Assembly: GCA_016187925.1 (NCBI GenBank)
Contig: JACPIS010000009.1
Location: 186,001-250,000, forward strand
DNA length: 64,000 nucleotides
Source of the DNA: Opitutia bacterium
GTDB taxonomy: Bacteria > Verrucomicrobiota > Verrucomicrobiia > Opitutales > Opitutaceae
Direction of reading: 5' to 3'
The notes under the pieces were generated by a model that had not been told where the DNA came from, ran no database searches, and saw only the letters and a program-made list of their open reading frames with translations. The position numbers and the translations under genes are program-made. This document shows positions 1-8,780 of the stretch, piece after piece (position 1 is the stretch's first letter; every line of letters begins with the position of its first letter).

Positions 1-994
1 GCGATAACCACGGCCAGAGCCAGAGTGCGAAAATCCAACGGTACGCATAGCTGCTCCCGATCAGAAAACAGCCCGCAAGCAGCAACGCTCCCAAGGCAAA
101 AGTGAGTCTTGCGCGAAATGTCTCCGGCGGTCCGTCCGCCAGTCCCTTGGTCCAACCGCGCCAAGCCAAGAACAGCGCCCCCGTCGCCAAGAGCAGCAGG
201 TTGGCTAGCGTCAACCATTCTCCCTCCATATTCCAATTGCTCCACCATACGCGCGCCCCGAAAACATAAAGAGAACCGGGCAGGCGGAACATGGCTCGGA
301 CTATTTCCGTCCGCTCCAGCCACAGCACAGCCATGGCCGCAAGCACCGTCAGGAGACCGGTTCCTAACCAGTGTCGCAGCGGTCGCCCGATCAGCGCAAA
401 AACCAGCACGCCGACAACCGGGTAGTACTTCAGACCCGTGCCAAGCACGATCATCAGACCCAGCCATGCCCGCGCCCACCCGCCGCCATTTGACCTCTGG
501 GGCATCAATCCGGAGCCCAAGAGAATGAAGATGATGAGGTCATTGTTCGCCCGGTTGATCGCCAGAAGCATTGGCGGGGAAAGCAGCAGCGCCGCGGTGC
601 ACAGTGCCTCGACATAAGAGCGCGGCTTATTTGCGATCAGCGCAATAATGAGGAAGCCCAGCACACAGACTCCTCCAAAATAGAAATTATGCTCCCGCGT
701 GAGGCCGAGTCGTCCCAACAACAGCCACCAGTCGGAATACACATGAGACCGCATCAGCGCATCAAGCGGATTGGCCGCGTAAGGATTCATGCCGGCCCGG
801 ACCGCGTCGTTGGCCGCGAGGACTGCATACGAATCGAGGAACCAGTGGCCGTAGTCGGGCAACCCGAGCAGCATGAGGATGCGGGGAAACAGGACTACCG
901 CGGATAGACCCGCGACAACCAGGCCGATTAGCACGTAGCGTGGCGTTATCAGTCGCGGAATCCGGTTCAACGAACTGGAGGCGGGATGCTCCAT
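1..994 (-). CDS. Polytopic membrane protein, GT87-like glycosyltransferase (3' end outside window)
   Basis: Reading the minus strand from the ATG at 994 gives 331 uninterrupted codons that run off the left edge, so the C-terminus is missing. The product starts with a short basic N-terminus and a first membrane segment near residues 14-35. It then has a soluble loop with DSYAVLAANDAVRAGMNPY, followed by many hydrophobic helices. The loop resembles the first periplasmic loop of GT-C / DUF2029 (GT87) mannosyltransferase-like proteins, which carry an acidic residue there; this is a family-level inference. The ATG lies one base after the stop codon of the upstream membrane protein gene, so it is the distal gene of a packed minus-strand operon. 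Exact donor and acceptor are unknown. Confidence 0.7.
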   Translation of the reverse strand, partial: MEHPASSSLNRIPRLITPRYVLIGLVVAGLSAVVLFPRILMLLGLPDYGHWFLDSYAVLAANDAVRAGMNPYAANPLDALMRSHVYSDWWLLLGRLGLTREHNFYFGGVCVLGFLIIALIANKPRSYVEALCTAALLLSPPMLLAINRANNDLIIFILLGSGLMPQRSNGGGWARAWLGLMIVLGTGLKYYPVVGVLVFALIGRPLRHWLGTGLLTVLAAMAVLWLERTEIVRAMFRLPGSLYVFGARVWWSNWNMEGEWLTLANLLLLATGALFLAWRGWTKGLADGPPETFRARLTFALGALLLAGCFLIGSSYAYRWIFALWLWPWLS

Positions 995-995
995 G

Positions 996-2813
996 CTATT
1001 TCGCATCCTGCGATGGCTCCAAAGCGAACAGGAGGTAGGTGTCGTTGGTACGCACGGTTTTCAGGTTTCCCTTCAATCGACCGGCTGCGCCCGTACGGAT
1101 CAAGAAATCAAAGCTGATCGAAGATCTTTTCAGCAAGAGGTGAGAATAACCCAGAGCCCGCAAGCGCTCGACCGCATTCTCGCCGGGGTTGGAATCGAAA
1201 AGAAAAGCGACTTCCGGGCTCCACAAAGGAACAAGCTCCCGGCCCGCCTTCCGAAAAATCCCCTGTGCTCCCGCCGAATCGGAGAGCACCTTCCCGGTAG
1301 GCAGCGCAGCTACCGCCGCAAGAAATGGCTTTTCGTTCTCGGCAAAATCCCTCTGCAAATCATATCCCGCCCGGGGCCACTCGTGCAGGGCAATACGATA
1401 AGGATTGGCAGGCAGCGTCCAGGCCCGGAGCGCCGCGTCCATTCCCCAAAGAGACAAGCCTGCGATCAGCAAGATTCTCCCGCGTCGCTGCTCGATTCTT
1501 GCGACCAGCCAAGCTCCACCCCAGGCGCAACCGAGCACGAGGAGCGGGCCAAGCACGCGCATCGCGTAGAACAAGCCGCCTCCGGTGTATGGGACCGAAG
1601 TCAGCCAGCAATAGGCGGCCAAGGCAGCAACCACCAAGGTGCCCAGCCAACCGGGCCGGCCACGAAAGCCCACGACACCCGCTAGCAAACCCAACAAAGC
1701 CGGCAGCGCACTGATTCCCAACAACCGCACGATCTCAATCCAGCCACCCCAATGACGCAATGCCACGCCGTAGGTTCGGACGTGGCCGTCCAGCCACTCG
1801 GCAAAGACCGCGTTCACTGGGAACAATCCACCCAAATCGAGCGGATAGAGCGGATTCCCTGTTCGGCTAAGATTCCGCAGATACCAGAGTCCTGGCAGCG
1901 CCAGCGCCATCAGCGCGAAAACGAGCGCCCGGCCCGGTTGGCGACGGATTACCCCCACCCAAGCGGCTCCAGCGAGGGTGAAACCCATTCCATATTCACG
2001 CGCGCATCCCACAAGAGCGGCACAACAAGCTGCCGCAACCAGAAGCGTTCCCCGCTCCTCCTGCTCCCATTGCACCAGATAATACACCATCCCGACCGCC
2101 CCCAAGGTGACGAAGCCGGTTTCTTGGCCGATATTGAACGCAAATTGCAGAAGAAAAGTTGCCCCGGCCAATGCGCAGGCCATCCAGCCGCCCGCTGGGT
2201 TGCTCCAGCCTGCGCCAACTGCGCGTAAAAGCACGATTACCCCCGCTAACTGCAAAAAGACCGGCAACATCGTCCAGTGTCGATCCATGCTCCCTGCGGC
2301 CAAATAGGTCCATGCATACTGGCTGGAGACGAGCGGAGCGATACCGTCCGCCCAAAAATACTGCTGAAAGTCGATCGCTCGGTACGGCGGATAAAAATCA
2401 AGCCCACCCGACTGCACCACAAGCTCGGCCAGATAATTCCATCGAAAGTCGACATCGGGCCCCGACAGAGGCTGCAGAATTGCACGCCAAACAGCCACGG
2501 CGGTGCCCGGCACCATTGGCAACGCCAGCCACCAATCTTGATCCGAGGGACTCGGGATGTGCGGTTCGCCGCGTGGCTGCCTCCAACGGAAAACCTGCCC
2601 GGAAAGCGCGACCAAACCCAGCCAGAGGGACATGGATAGTACATGAACCTCGATGCCCATGACTGAGAAACCCACCACTCCGACAAAGATAGCCAGCGCC
2701 GATATCACTCCCGCCGCAAAGACCGGAATCGGCCAACGCGCTCCGAACGCCCACCCCATTCCCGGCAACAAAAGTCCGGCAAGAACCAGCACCGCGCCGA
2801 TGGTGTCATGCAT
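996..2813 (-). CDS. GT-C-like polytopic membrane protein
   Basis: A protein of about 605 residues with roughly a dozen hydrophobic segments and a soluble C-terminal tail of about 150 residues. The first large loop reads LSGPDVDFRWNYLAELVVQS and resembles the acidic catalytic loop of lipid-linked-sugar glycosyltransferases with the GT-C fold; no specific family is recognised. A GTG at 2816 and an ATG at 2813 are adjacent possible starts. The ATG overlaps the stop of the small upstream frame as TGATG, typical of translational coupling, so I use 2813. It sits between two other membrane proteins of the operon, so transfer of a sugar to pili or another surface product is a reasonable but unproven role. 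Confidence 0.7.
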   Translation of the reverse strand: MHDTIGAVLVLAGLLLPGMGWAFGARWPIPVFAAGVISALAIFVGVVGFSVMGIEVHVLSMSLWLGLVALSGQVFRWRQPRGEPHIPSPSDQDWWLALPMVPGTAVAVWRAILQPLSGPDVDFRWNYLAELVVQSGGLDFYPPYRAIDFQQYFWADGIAPLVSSQYAWTYLAAGSMDRHWTMLPVFLQLAGVIVLLRAVGAGWSNPAGGWMACALAGATFLLQFAFNIGQETGFVTLGAVGMVYYLVQWEQEERGTLLVAAACCAALVGCAREYGMGFTLAGAAWVGVIRRQPGRALVFALMALALPGLWYLRNLSRTGNPLYPLDLGGLFPVNAVFAEWLDGHVRTYGVALRHWGGWIEIVRLLGISALPALLGLLAGVVGFRGRPGWLGTLVVAALAAYCWLTSVPYTGGGLFYAMRVLGPLLVLGCAWGGAWLVARIEQRRGRILLIAGLSLWGMDAALRAWTLPANPYRIALHEWPRAGYDLQRDFAENEKPFLAAVAALPTGKVLSDSAGAQGIFRKAGRELVPLWSPEVAFLFDSNPGENAVERLRALGYSHLLLKRSSISFDFLIRTGAAGRLKGNLKTVRTNDTYLLFALEPSQDAK

Positions 2814-3034
2814 CACGTTTTTGCGCGGAGAAGCGTCACGTTCCAGTGATCGAACTCCATTATCTTCCGAAGCGCGCAGCCGTGGCTAGGGCGGGAGACT
2901 TTCGTCTCTTCCTCTGTGCCATCTGTACCTCGGGCTGCCAAATCGCTCAACTGGGCACAAAAATCCCGCCGCGTGCGCCGGGCGACCGCGTCATGGATCG
3001 ACGCTCTATCGGGAGATTCTGGAATATCCGTCAT
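2813..3034 (-). CDS. Small coupled ORF of unknown function, 73 residues
   Basis: This 73-codon frame begins with an ATG that overlaps the stop of the preceding 610-residue gene as TGATG, and ends with a TGA that overlaps the next start the same way. Perfect overlaps at both ends are hard to explain unless the frame is, or recently was, translated. The product (MTDIPESPDRASIHDAVARR...) is charged, has no membrane segment or signal peptide, and is not recognised. It could be a small regulatory or accessory protein, or the relic of a longer gene whose reading frame still couples its neighbours. No codon-use test was possible here. Confidence 0.4.
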   Translation of the reverse strand: MTDIPESPDRASIHDAVARRTRRDFCAQLSDLAARGTDGTEEETKVSRPSHGCALRKIMEFDHWNVTLLRAKT

Positions 3035-4866
3035 CAGTCGTGCGTCGGGTGAGTTGAGGCCGCTGCAGGCACGGGTCCCGGGATCGGAGGCAGGGCGGAC
3101 TCATCGATGGAGACTAGCTGGCTGATGCGGACGAGCTTCGACCCAAAACGGCGTTCGGCCAACAACGTCAGGTGGAAGCCAAGCAGTTGCTCCTCTGGAA
3201 TCACGGCATGATCGCCCTCGATTGAACCTGGGGGCAGGGTTTGCAAGACAATGATCCGGGAGAAGTTCACATCCGTAAGCTGGTAGCGCAGGCGGTCTGC
3301 CACCAAGCGTGCCCGCGAGATCAGGATGGAGGGTCTCTTCTCGATCAACCAAGGCAGGGTCGATCGGTTGCTTATGATCAAACTTGGGCCGGAACCCGTC
3401 GGCAGAGAGTTCACGTAGCGGCGTGTCCATTCGATTTCGTCGATGCCGACATGCGAATAATAGTGATGAGCAAACCGGGTGGTACTCACCCCGACGGCGT
3501 ACGCGCCCACCACCACCAGCAACACCCGCGAGACCGGGCCGCGCACATCCCAAACGGCCGCAAACAACACGGCGCAAAAAGTCAGCAGAAGACACAACGG
3601 CAGGGCTAGCCGGGAGGCCATGCGATCGGAAAAATTCGACCAATAATAGCAGAACACCAGCAGCGTATTGATCAGGATGATCAGGCCAAATCCAGCAAGA
3701 GACAGCGCCGCGGGAGAAGCTGTCCGCCAGGCCGGACGCCGCCGAATGACGACCACCAGCAATCCGAGCAGTCCCGCAAGACCCGCCCATGAAAGCAGGC
3801 CCGAATTGGCCAGCTCGGAGGTATTGTTGAACAGAAAGTCGACCGCTCCCGCGAGGTTGCCGGAGAGATAGTCCAAAGAGAACCGTGTGCTGGCTTGCTG
3901 CGTCAGCTCCCACAGGATCGGGGTGTGGGAAACCACCTTGTTCTGCAGTGCGCAGGGCGCTAGCAGCAACGGAGCCAGCAACGCCTGCCACGGTAGGATC
4001 ACCCGCTGTACCCGAAGCCATCCGAGCAAGCCGATCAGCGCGGCCGCACCGACGTAGAGCGCTGATTCGTACCGGGCTTGGGTGAGCAAAACCACAGCCA
4101 GTAGGAACGCGGCAAACGACTCGTCACCCGGGTTGCGCAGATAGACGGTACCAAGGGTCAGACTCACCAGGATCATGACGACATTCAAGAGCTCCATGCC
4201 CGATCCGGTCGCGTTTTGCCCGAGCAGCGGCAGCGAACCCAACAGCAGGACCGCCAGCAGCCCCCCGCGCCAGTGGGTGAGCAATCGTCCGAATTGAAAC
4301 GCGAGGAACAGCGCCAACGGATATAGTCCGGCGTTAACCAAGAATGCGTTCAACGGCCGGTAGCCCGTGAGATCGTGCAGGAGCGAAACAACAAACGGAT
4401 AAAGGTAAGGCCGCTTGTCCATGTAATTGTCGGTCGAGAGGAACACGCCTTGGATGTCGTAACCGCGCACCATGGTCGCTACGTCGCGAAAAAAGTGCAT
4501 GTTGAACGCCGTCGATTGCAGCACGAATTCGTCGTTCAGGATTTTGCTCTGGAATGGCTCGGCGGCAATGGCCACCGCCGACAGCAGGCCGATCACGGTC
4601 CCCACCAGCCAAACCTGCTTCCGCGTCAAAGGCGGTACGGACTCCCCGGGTGCGGTTTTGCGCAGTTGCCAGAGGGCGTGCAAAAACAGCCCGAAGGCGG
4701 CCAGCATCACATAGTATCCGCCGCGCTTCACGAATTCCTCCGCGGTCGCGACCGGGATGGCCAGAAATCCGAGATAAACGGCCCCCACGCCCGAAAGTCC
4801 AAACAGGCAGAGACGCACTTCCGAGCGCCGCCACCATGAAAGGATGCTGGATTGGATCGGTTCCAA
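3034..4866 (-). CDS. GT-C-like polytopic membrane protein (paralogue of next gene)
   Basis: A 610-residue protein with about twelve hydrophobic segments and a soluble tail. After the third segment it has KILNDEFVLQSTAFNMHFFRD and, further on, KRPYLYPFVVSLLHDLTGYRP. Both are shared with the neighbouring 622-residue gene (KILMDEVML..., KRPLFQPFLVSTLHDLTGYRP), so the two are tandem paralogues. The DE pair in the first outer loop is placed like the catalytic acids of ArnT/PMT-type GT-C glycosyltransferases; the substrate is inferred only from context. The frame opens with TTG, 10 bases after the upstream stop, and no nearby ATG gives a sensible start. The stop overlaps the small downstream ORF. 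Confidence 0.75.
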   Translation of the reverse strand: MEPIQSSILSWWRRSEVRLCLFGLSGVGAVYLGFLAIPVATAEEFVKRGGYYVMLAAFGLFLHALWQLRKTAPGESVPPLTRKQVWLVGTVIGLLSAVAIAAEPFQSKILNDEFVLQSTAFNMHFFRDVATMVRGYDIQGVFLSTDNYMDKRPYLYPFVVSLLHDLTGYRPLNAFLVNAGLYPLALFLAFQFGRLLTHWRGGLLAVLLLGSLPLLGQNATGSGMELLNVVMILVSLTLGTVYLRNPGDESFAAFLLAVVLLTQARYESALYVGAAALIGLLGWLRVQRVILPWQALLAPLLLAPCALQNKVVSHTPILWELTQQASTRFSLDYLSGNLAGAVDFLFNNTSELANSGLLSWAGLAGLLGLLVVVIRRRPAWRTASPAALSLAGFGLIILINTLLVFCYYWSNFSDRMASRLALPLCLLLTFCAVLFAAVWDVRGPVSRVLLVVVGAYAVGVSTTRFAHHYYSHVGIDEIEWTRRYVNSLPTGSGPSLIISNRSTLPWLIEKRPSILISRARLVADRLRYQLTDVNFSRIIVLQTLPPGSIEGDHAVIPEEQLLGFHLTLLAERRFGSKLVRISQLVSIDESALPPIPGPVPAAASTHPTHD

Positions 4867-4876
4867 GAGAAAAATC

Positions 4877-6745
4877 TCAGGGCAATCGCTGAATGAACTT
4901 CTTGAAGTATTCGTCGCGTACTTTCTCCAACTGCGCGGGCGTGAGTTTCTCCAGCGAAGACGAAGACTTGCTCGGCATCACCACCGGGCCCTCCCGGATG
5001 GATACCACCCTGCTGATCCGGCTCACCGTCAGCGGCGTGAAACGACGTTCCCACACCGTCTCCAACTGATAATCCGGCCCAAGATCGTCTGAGGACTGGA
5101 CGAAGCACTTCCCGCTCGCGGCATCCACGTCCAAGCGTTGGAACGCATAAATAGCCGTGAACGTGTGGTTGCGGAAATGATAGACAATATTCTCCTTGTG
5201 CTGCAGCGCCTGCAGCATGGGGGTCGCTGACACGAGATGCGTGACCCAAGTAATCGCGCTATTATCGATGAAGAGGTAGTCGCGTTCGGGATGCGTGGTA
5301 ATGAACTCGCGCCGCCACTCCGTCTCGCGGCCGACATAATACTCCAGCGAGTAGTCATGTCGGGCCATTGCTGGAAGCGAATGAGAGAAAATCCCTCCCA
5401 GCGCCACGAGCAAAAGAACCTGCCAGTTCCAGAGCCGCTCCCGTCCCAACTCCGCTGCCACCAGTACGACAGCCAAGACCAGACACAGGTTAAGCGGCAG
5501 ACTGAGGCGCCGGATTACCGGATCGTCGAACTTACCCCAAAAGTAGCACATCAACAGCAGGGTGTGCGCCGCAAAACCCAAGCCATACAAGGCGAGCGCG
5601 AGTCTTGCCGGCAGCTGCTTCCGGGCTTCCCGGAGCGCCTTATAGGCCCACAGCGCGAAGAACGGCAGGGCGAGGAAACCCAGCACGGAAAGGACGAGGG
5701 AGTTGGACTGCTCGCCGGTGGTATTGAAAAAGAAATTCAGGGCGTGCCCAAGGTTCTCCGGCACATAGGCAAGGGCGAAGGGCCTGTCGTAGCCGGGCTG
5801 GCTGGCCAGTTCCCAAGATGATGTCCGAACACTGAATACTTTGTTGTGCAGCGCGTAAATGACGAGGAACAGCGGGGAGAAAACGAAAATCCAACTCAGG
5901 ACGGGACGCCTCTCGGTCCACCAAACCCAACCGATGATCAAGGCCACGGGCAGGAGAAACAGGACGGACTCATATCGCGTGAGAGCCAACAGTATTCCGG
6001 ACAGCAAAAATGCGTCGAGCGAATCCTGATTGCGCCACTCAAGGAAGATCATGCCGAGCAACAACGTCAGCAGGATCATCACGAGATTCAGCAACTCGAA
6101 GCCTCCTCCGGTCGCATTTTGCGCCAGCAGCGGCAGGCTGGTGAGCAACAGCACCGCCACCGCGCCCGCACTACGACCGGCTAATCGGCGGCCGACTTGG
6201 TAGGCGAGCCCGAGCAACCCGAAGGTCAAAACCGTATTCAGGGCAAAGACATTCTCTGGACGATAACCGGTCAGATCATGCAGTGTTGAAACCAGAAACG
6301 GTTGGAAGAGCGGCCGCTTGTCGAGTTGCCCGTTCAGTAACTGGAAGGCCCCCTGGATATCATTCCCTCGCATCGGCACCAGTGCCGCTTTTTCAAAATG
6401 CATGCTCATCGAGGTGCCGAGCAACATGACTTCATCCATCAGAATCTTGAAGCCATAGGCTTCGTGGACCAACAGGACCATCCCGCAGACCAAAACCAGG
6501 GCCGCTGGCCACCGCGGAGCGGAGTAGAGGGCACCCCACCCTGACAACTGAGTACGGACAACCCGAATGAGCGACCAGGCAAACAACACAGTTAACAACA
6601 GTATCACCCAGTATCCGCCAAAAATCACCGCTCGCATCGCTTGGTCGGATGTGAGCGTGAAGAAACCTAACACCAAGGCCAACAGTGCACAAAGCGCCCA
6701 CAAAATGAGTCGGCGGTCATAGTCCCGAAATGAGAATCTCATCAT
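4877..6745 (-). CDS. GT-C-like polytopic membrane protein, first gene of the operon
   Basis: A protein of about 622 residues when started at the paired ATG codons 6745/6742. It has roughly a dozen membrane helices, a loop with KILMDEVMLLGTSMSMHF, and a soluble C-terminus of about 170 residues. It is paralogous to the next gene. An in-frame ATG at 6892 would add 49 basic residues lying over a terminator hairpin and the end of a pilin fragment, so I reject it. The chosen ATG directly follows the U-run of that terminator, leaving no clear Shine-Dalgarno sequence. Position beside pilin sequences suggests a glycosyltransferase acting on pili or surface sugars; this is inference. Confidence 0.75.
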   Translation of the reverse strand: MMRFSFRDYDRRLILWALCALLALVLGFFTLTSDQAMRAVIFGGYWVILLLTVLFAWSLIRVVRTQLSGWGALYSAPRWPAALVLVCGMVLLVHEAYGFKILMDEVMLLGTSMSMHFEKAALVPMRGNDIQGAFQLLNGQLDKRPLFQPFLVSTLHDLTGYRPENVFALNTVLTFGLLGLAYQVGRRLAGRSAGAVAVLLLTSLPLLAQNATGGGFELLNLVMILLTLLLGMIFLEWRNQDSLDAFLLSGILLALTRYESVLFLLPVALIIGWVWWTERRPVLSWIFVFSPLFLVIYALHNKVFSVRTSSWELASQPGYDRPFALAYVPENLGHALNFFFNTTGEQSNSLVLSVLGFLALPFFALWAYKALREARKQLPARLALALYGLGFAAHTLLLMCYFWGKFDDPVIRRLSLPLNLCLVLAVVLVAAELGRERLWNWQVLLLVALGGIFSHSLPAMARHDYSLEYYVGRETEWRREFITTHPERDYLFIDNSAITWVTHLVSATPMLQALQHKENIVYHFRNHTFTAIYAFQRLDVDAASGKCFVQSSDDLGPDYQLETVWERRFTPLTVSRISRVVSIREGPVVMPSKSSSSLEKLTPAQLEKVRDEYFKKFIQRLP

Positions 6746-6775
6746 AAAAAAGCCGTCCATCTGACGATGGACGGC
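6746..6775 (-). terminator. Rho-independent terminator after pilin cassette 1
   Basis: A perfect 10-bp stem (GCCGTCCATC / GATGGACGGC, 6752-6761 with 6766-6775) closes a four-base loop. On the minus strand it is followed by six T residues. It ends transcripts coming from the pilin fragment at 6804-7064. The run of T stops immediately before the ATG of the following membrane protein gene. Confidence 0.85.
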
Positions 6776-6803
6776 CTGATTAAAAACTAAAGCCTTGTTT
6801 ACG

Positions 6804-7064
6804 TTAAGGCGCGTAGGTGATGGTGCGCGCGCCTGCGACACCGAGGATCGTGATCGTCTGACCCTGGGTGTAACCCGTGGGATAGGTTTCACCAGCGACC
6901 GTGTTGACGGCCTTCACGTAGTTCGTGGCGCCAACCAAGTTCGCGGAGATAACGGAGGAGACGCCGTTCTCCAGAAAATATTGGTCAGACGCTGCGGACA
7001 GCTGGCGCGCGTTGTTCAACACGGCCTTGTCCTGCGATGACTGGCGGACCTTCTGGAACGCCAT
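6804..7064 (-). pseudogene. Type IV pilin C-terminal cassette 1 (no N-terminal helix)
   Basis: The frame encodes 86 residues, starting MAFQKVRQSSQDKAVLNNAR and ending in GVAGARTITYAP. This is the globular part of a small type IV pilin. The prepilin leader and the hydrophobic alpha-1 helix (G/F-T-L-V-E pattern) are absent. The codon just before the ATG is TGA, and nothing upstream in any minus-strand frame encodes a pilin helix. Homology to the second copy starts exactly at the AFQKVR codons, the point just after the conserved IP in intact pilins. The block ends with its own terminator. It may be a silent cassette or simply a decayed duplicate; as written it cannot make an assembly-competent pilin. 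Confidence 0.75.
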
Positions 7065-7164
7065 TCATGGGTATGTTTGTTATTATTTTTGAAGCTCGAA
7101 TGAGCTTCTTTAGTAGAGTCTTTTTGCCAATGGGAGGCAAGAGCCGATTCGCCGTGCGCCAAAC

Positions 7165-7194
7165 AAAAAAGCCAACAGCGATGCTGTTGGCTTT
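7165..7194 (-). terminator. Rho-independent terminator after pilin cassette 2
   Basis: A perfect 9-bp stem (GCCAACAGC at 7171-7179 with GCTGTTGGC at 7183-7191) and a three-base loop are followed on the minus strand by six T residues (7165-7170). It lies just past the stop codon of the second pilin fragment. The stem differs from that of the first terminator, so the two are not one duplicated unit. Confidence 0.85.
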
Positions 7195-7215
7195 GCTCAT
7201 TCCAAGATATTGGTA

Positions 7216-7473
7216 TTAAGGCGCGTAGGTGATGGTACGCGCACCCGCGACACCGAGAATTGTGACCGTTTCACCTTGAGTATAACCTGCGGGATAGGTT
7301 TCACCAGCGACCGTGTTGACGGCCTTCACGTAATTCGTGGCGCCAACCAAGTTCGCGGAGATAACGGAGGAGACGCCGTTCTCCAGAAAATATTGGTCAG
7401 ACGCTGCGGACAGCTGGCGCGCGTTGTTCAACACGGCCTTGTCCTGCGATGACTGGCGGACCTTCTGGAACGC
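7216..7473 (-). pseudogene. Type IV pilin C-terminal cassette 2
   Basis: A second copy aligns without gaps to 6804-7061 at an offset of 412 bases. From the AFQKVR codons through GETYP the two copies are almost identical at DNA level. The last 28 or so codons differ at about ten bases, changing TGYTQGQTITI to AGYTQGETVTI. The codon before the first pilin codon is TAG, and there is no start in place; the first in-frame ATG (7434) falls inside the pilin sequence. Leader peptide and membrane helix are missing, so this is a fragment or donor cassette, not a working gene. Confidence 0.75.
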
Positions 7474-7642
7474 CTACAATTCTGTACGCGTGTATGCGCT
7501 GGGCTGAACAAAACTCTATCAACCAAAGGAGGCAAGAGACTATTTGTCAGCAGAAAGTTAAACCTAATACACACGCCTCTCTACCAGGCTCTTGATTCAC
7601 GCTCCAAACGCGTGCGCCGGGCATTCAATCCCTCCGCCCGCC

Positions 7643-8101
7643 TTAAAGCAGTCCGCTCACCGGCACCTCGTCCGCATCCTTCCAAAGCAGATCCAGCCGA
7701 TATTTTTCGCGGTTCTCGTTGGTGAAAAGGTGCACCATCACATCAAAGGCATCAACCACAGTCCAACCGCTGCCTTGGCTGGTATCGATCCCTAGGATCT
7801 TCACTTTCTCGGCGTCGATCACTTTCTCCAGCTCGACACGCAGGGCGCGCAGATGCGGATCGGAAGTCGCGGTACCGATCACCAGGTAGTCGGTGATGCT
7901 TGAAAGCCGGCCAACGTGATAAATCCGCACATCGCCCGCCTTCTTTTCGTCGAGCGCCCGCACCACGAGCTGGAGCAACCGATTGGTCGGAGCCTTCGCC
8001 CGTTTCGCCGGTTTGGCAGTCTTGACGGCTTTTACCTTGAGGGAGCCGGCGGCCGCGCGGCGTGGCGTGGTGGTTTTTTGGGGAGCGGAGGCTTTCTTCA
8101 T
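7643..8101 (-). CDS. rsfS: Ribosomal silencing factor RsfS
   Basis: The last 110 residues are a clear RsfS/Iojap domain (ITDYLVIGTATSDPHLRAL, GWTVVDAFDVMVHLF). RsfS binds ribosomal protein L14 on the large subunit and blocks joining of the subunits when nutrients are short. The start at 8101 gives 152 residues with a Lys/Ala/Pro-rich basic N-terminal tail of about 40 residues that is longer than in most homologues. A frame extension to 8131 would overlap nadD and is unlikely. The gene directly follows nadD, a very common bacterial arrangement. Confidence 0.93.
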   Translation of the reverse strand: MKKASAPQKTTTPRRAAAGSLKVKAVKTAKPAKRAKAPTNRLLQLVVRALDEKKAGDVRIYHVGRLSSITDYLVIGTATSDPHLRALRVELEKVIDAEKVKILGIDTSQGSGWTVVDAFDVMVHLFTNENREKYRLDLLWKDADEVPVSGLL

Positions 8102-8105
8102 CGAC

Positions 8106-8684
8106 TCAACGATACAGCCGCTTCGCCTCAATGTAGGCGATAACTTTTTGCGGACAGAAATAATTCAACGACAACCCCGCCTGCACTCGTCGCCGCAGCT
8201 CGCTCGAGCTGATCTCGATCAAGTGACCGTCGCAACGGTGCAGCACCAACCCTGGAATCTCGGGGTGCGGCTTGGTCGGATGCTTCGGGCGTTCGAGGAA
8301 GATGAACTCAATCATTTTGGCCAGCTCGCCGATGTCCTTCCACTTATGCAGCAAGGGCAGCTGATCGCCGCCGATGATCCACCGAAGCTCGTCTTTCGGG
8401 AACGTCGCCTTGAAATGCCGCACCGAGTCGATCGTGTAGCTGATGCCACCCTTGTTCAGTTCGTAATCGGAAATCTCCAACCGGTGGTCCCACTCGATGG
8501 CCGCCTGCAACATCGCTAGGCGGTCCTCGCGAGTCGATTGCACGTCGTTCGGTTTCAGCGGTGCCTGCGCCGCCGGCACAAGGATGAGACGGTCGAGTTG
8601 GCATTGCTCCAGCACATCCTGCGCCGCGATCAAATGACCGAAGTGCACGGGGTCGAAACTGCCGCCCAGAAAACCGATTCTCAT
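8106..8684 (-). CDS. nadD: Nicotinate-nucleotide adenylyltransferase
   Basis: A 192-residue protein starting MRIGFLGGSFDPVHFGHL, which holds the nucleotidyltransferase GGxFDPxHxGH signature. IGGDQL and the C-terminal SSSELRRRV motif typical of NadD are also present. It adenylates nicotinate mononucleotide in NAD synthesis. The frame is open up to 8849, but that part is antisense-free read-through of the tRNA-Leu gene, so the ATG at 8684 is the true start. It is followed four bases later by rsfS and is probably cotranscribed with it. Confidence 0.95.
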   Translation of the reverse strand: MRIGFLGGSFDPVHFGHLIAAQDVLEQCQLDRLILVPAAQAPLKPNDVQSTREDRLAMLQAAIEWDHRLEISDYELNKGGISYTIDSVRHFKATFPKDELRWIIGGDQLPLLHKWKDIGELAKMIEFIFLERPKHPTKPHPEIPGLVLHRCDGHLIEISSSELRRRVQAGLSLNYFCPQKVIAYIEAKRLYR

Positions 8685-8780
8685 GGAGGGGCTACCTCTG
8701 CGCAGGACTCGCCCGCGGCGCAAGGCCATTCCCGGCACCGCACAGCCCTCGTACACTCGTTGTCCATTCGCCGCGCGGAA

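Noticed and set aside
7134-7538. GGAGGCAAGAG occurring near both pilin cassettes (7134 and 7528) as a recombination motif
   Set aside because: The distances to the two cassettes differ (75 and 57 bases) and the motif is short; chance cannot be excluded.
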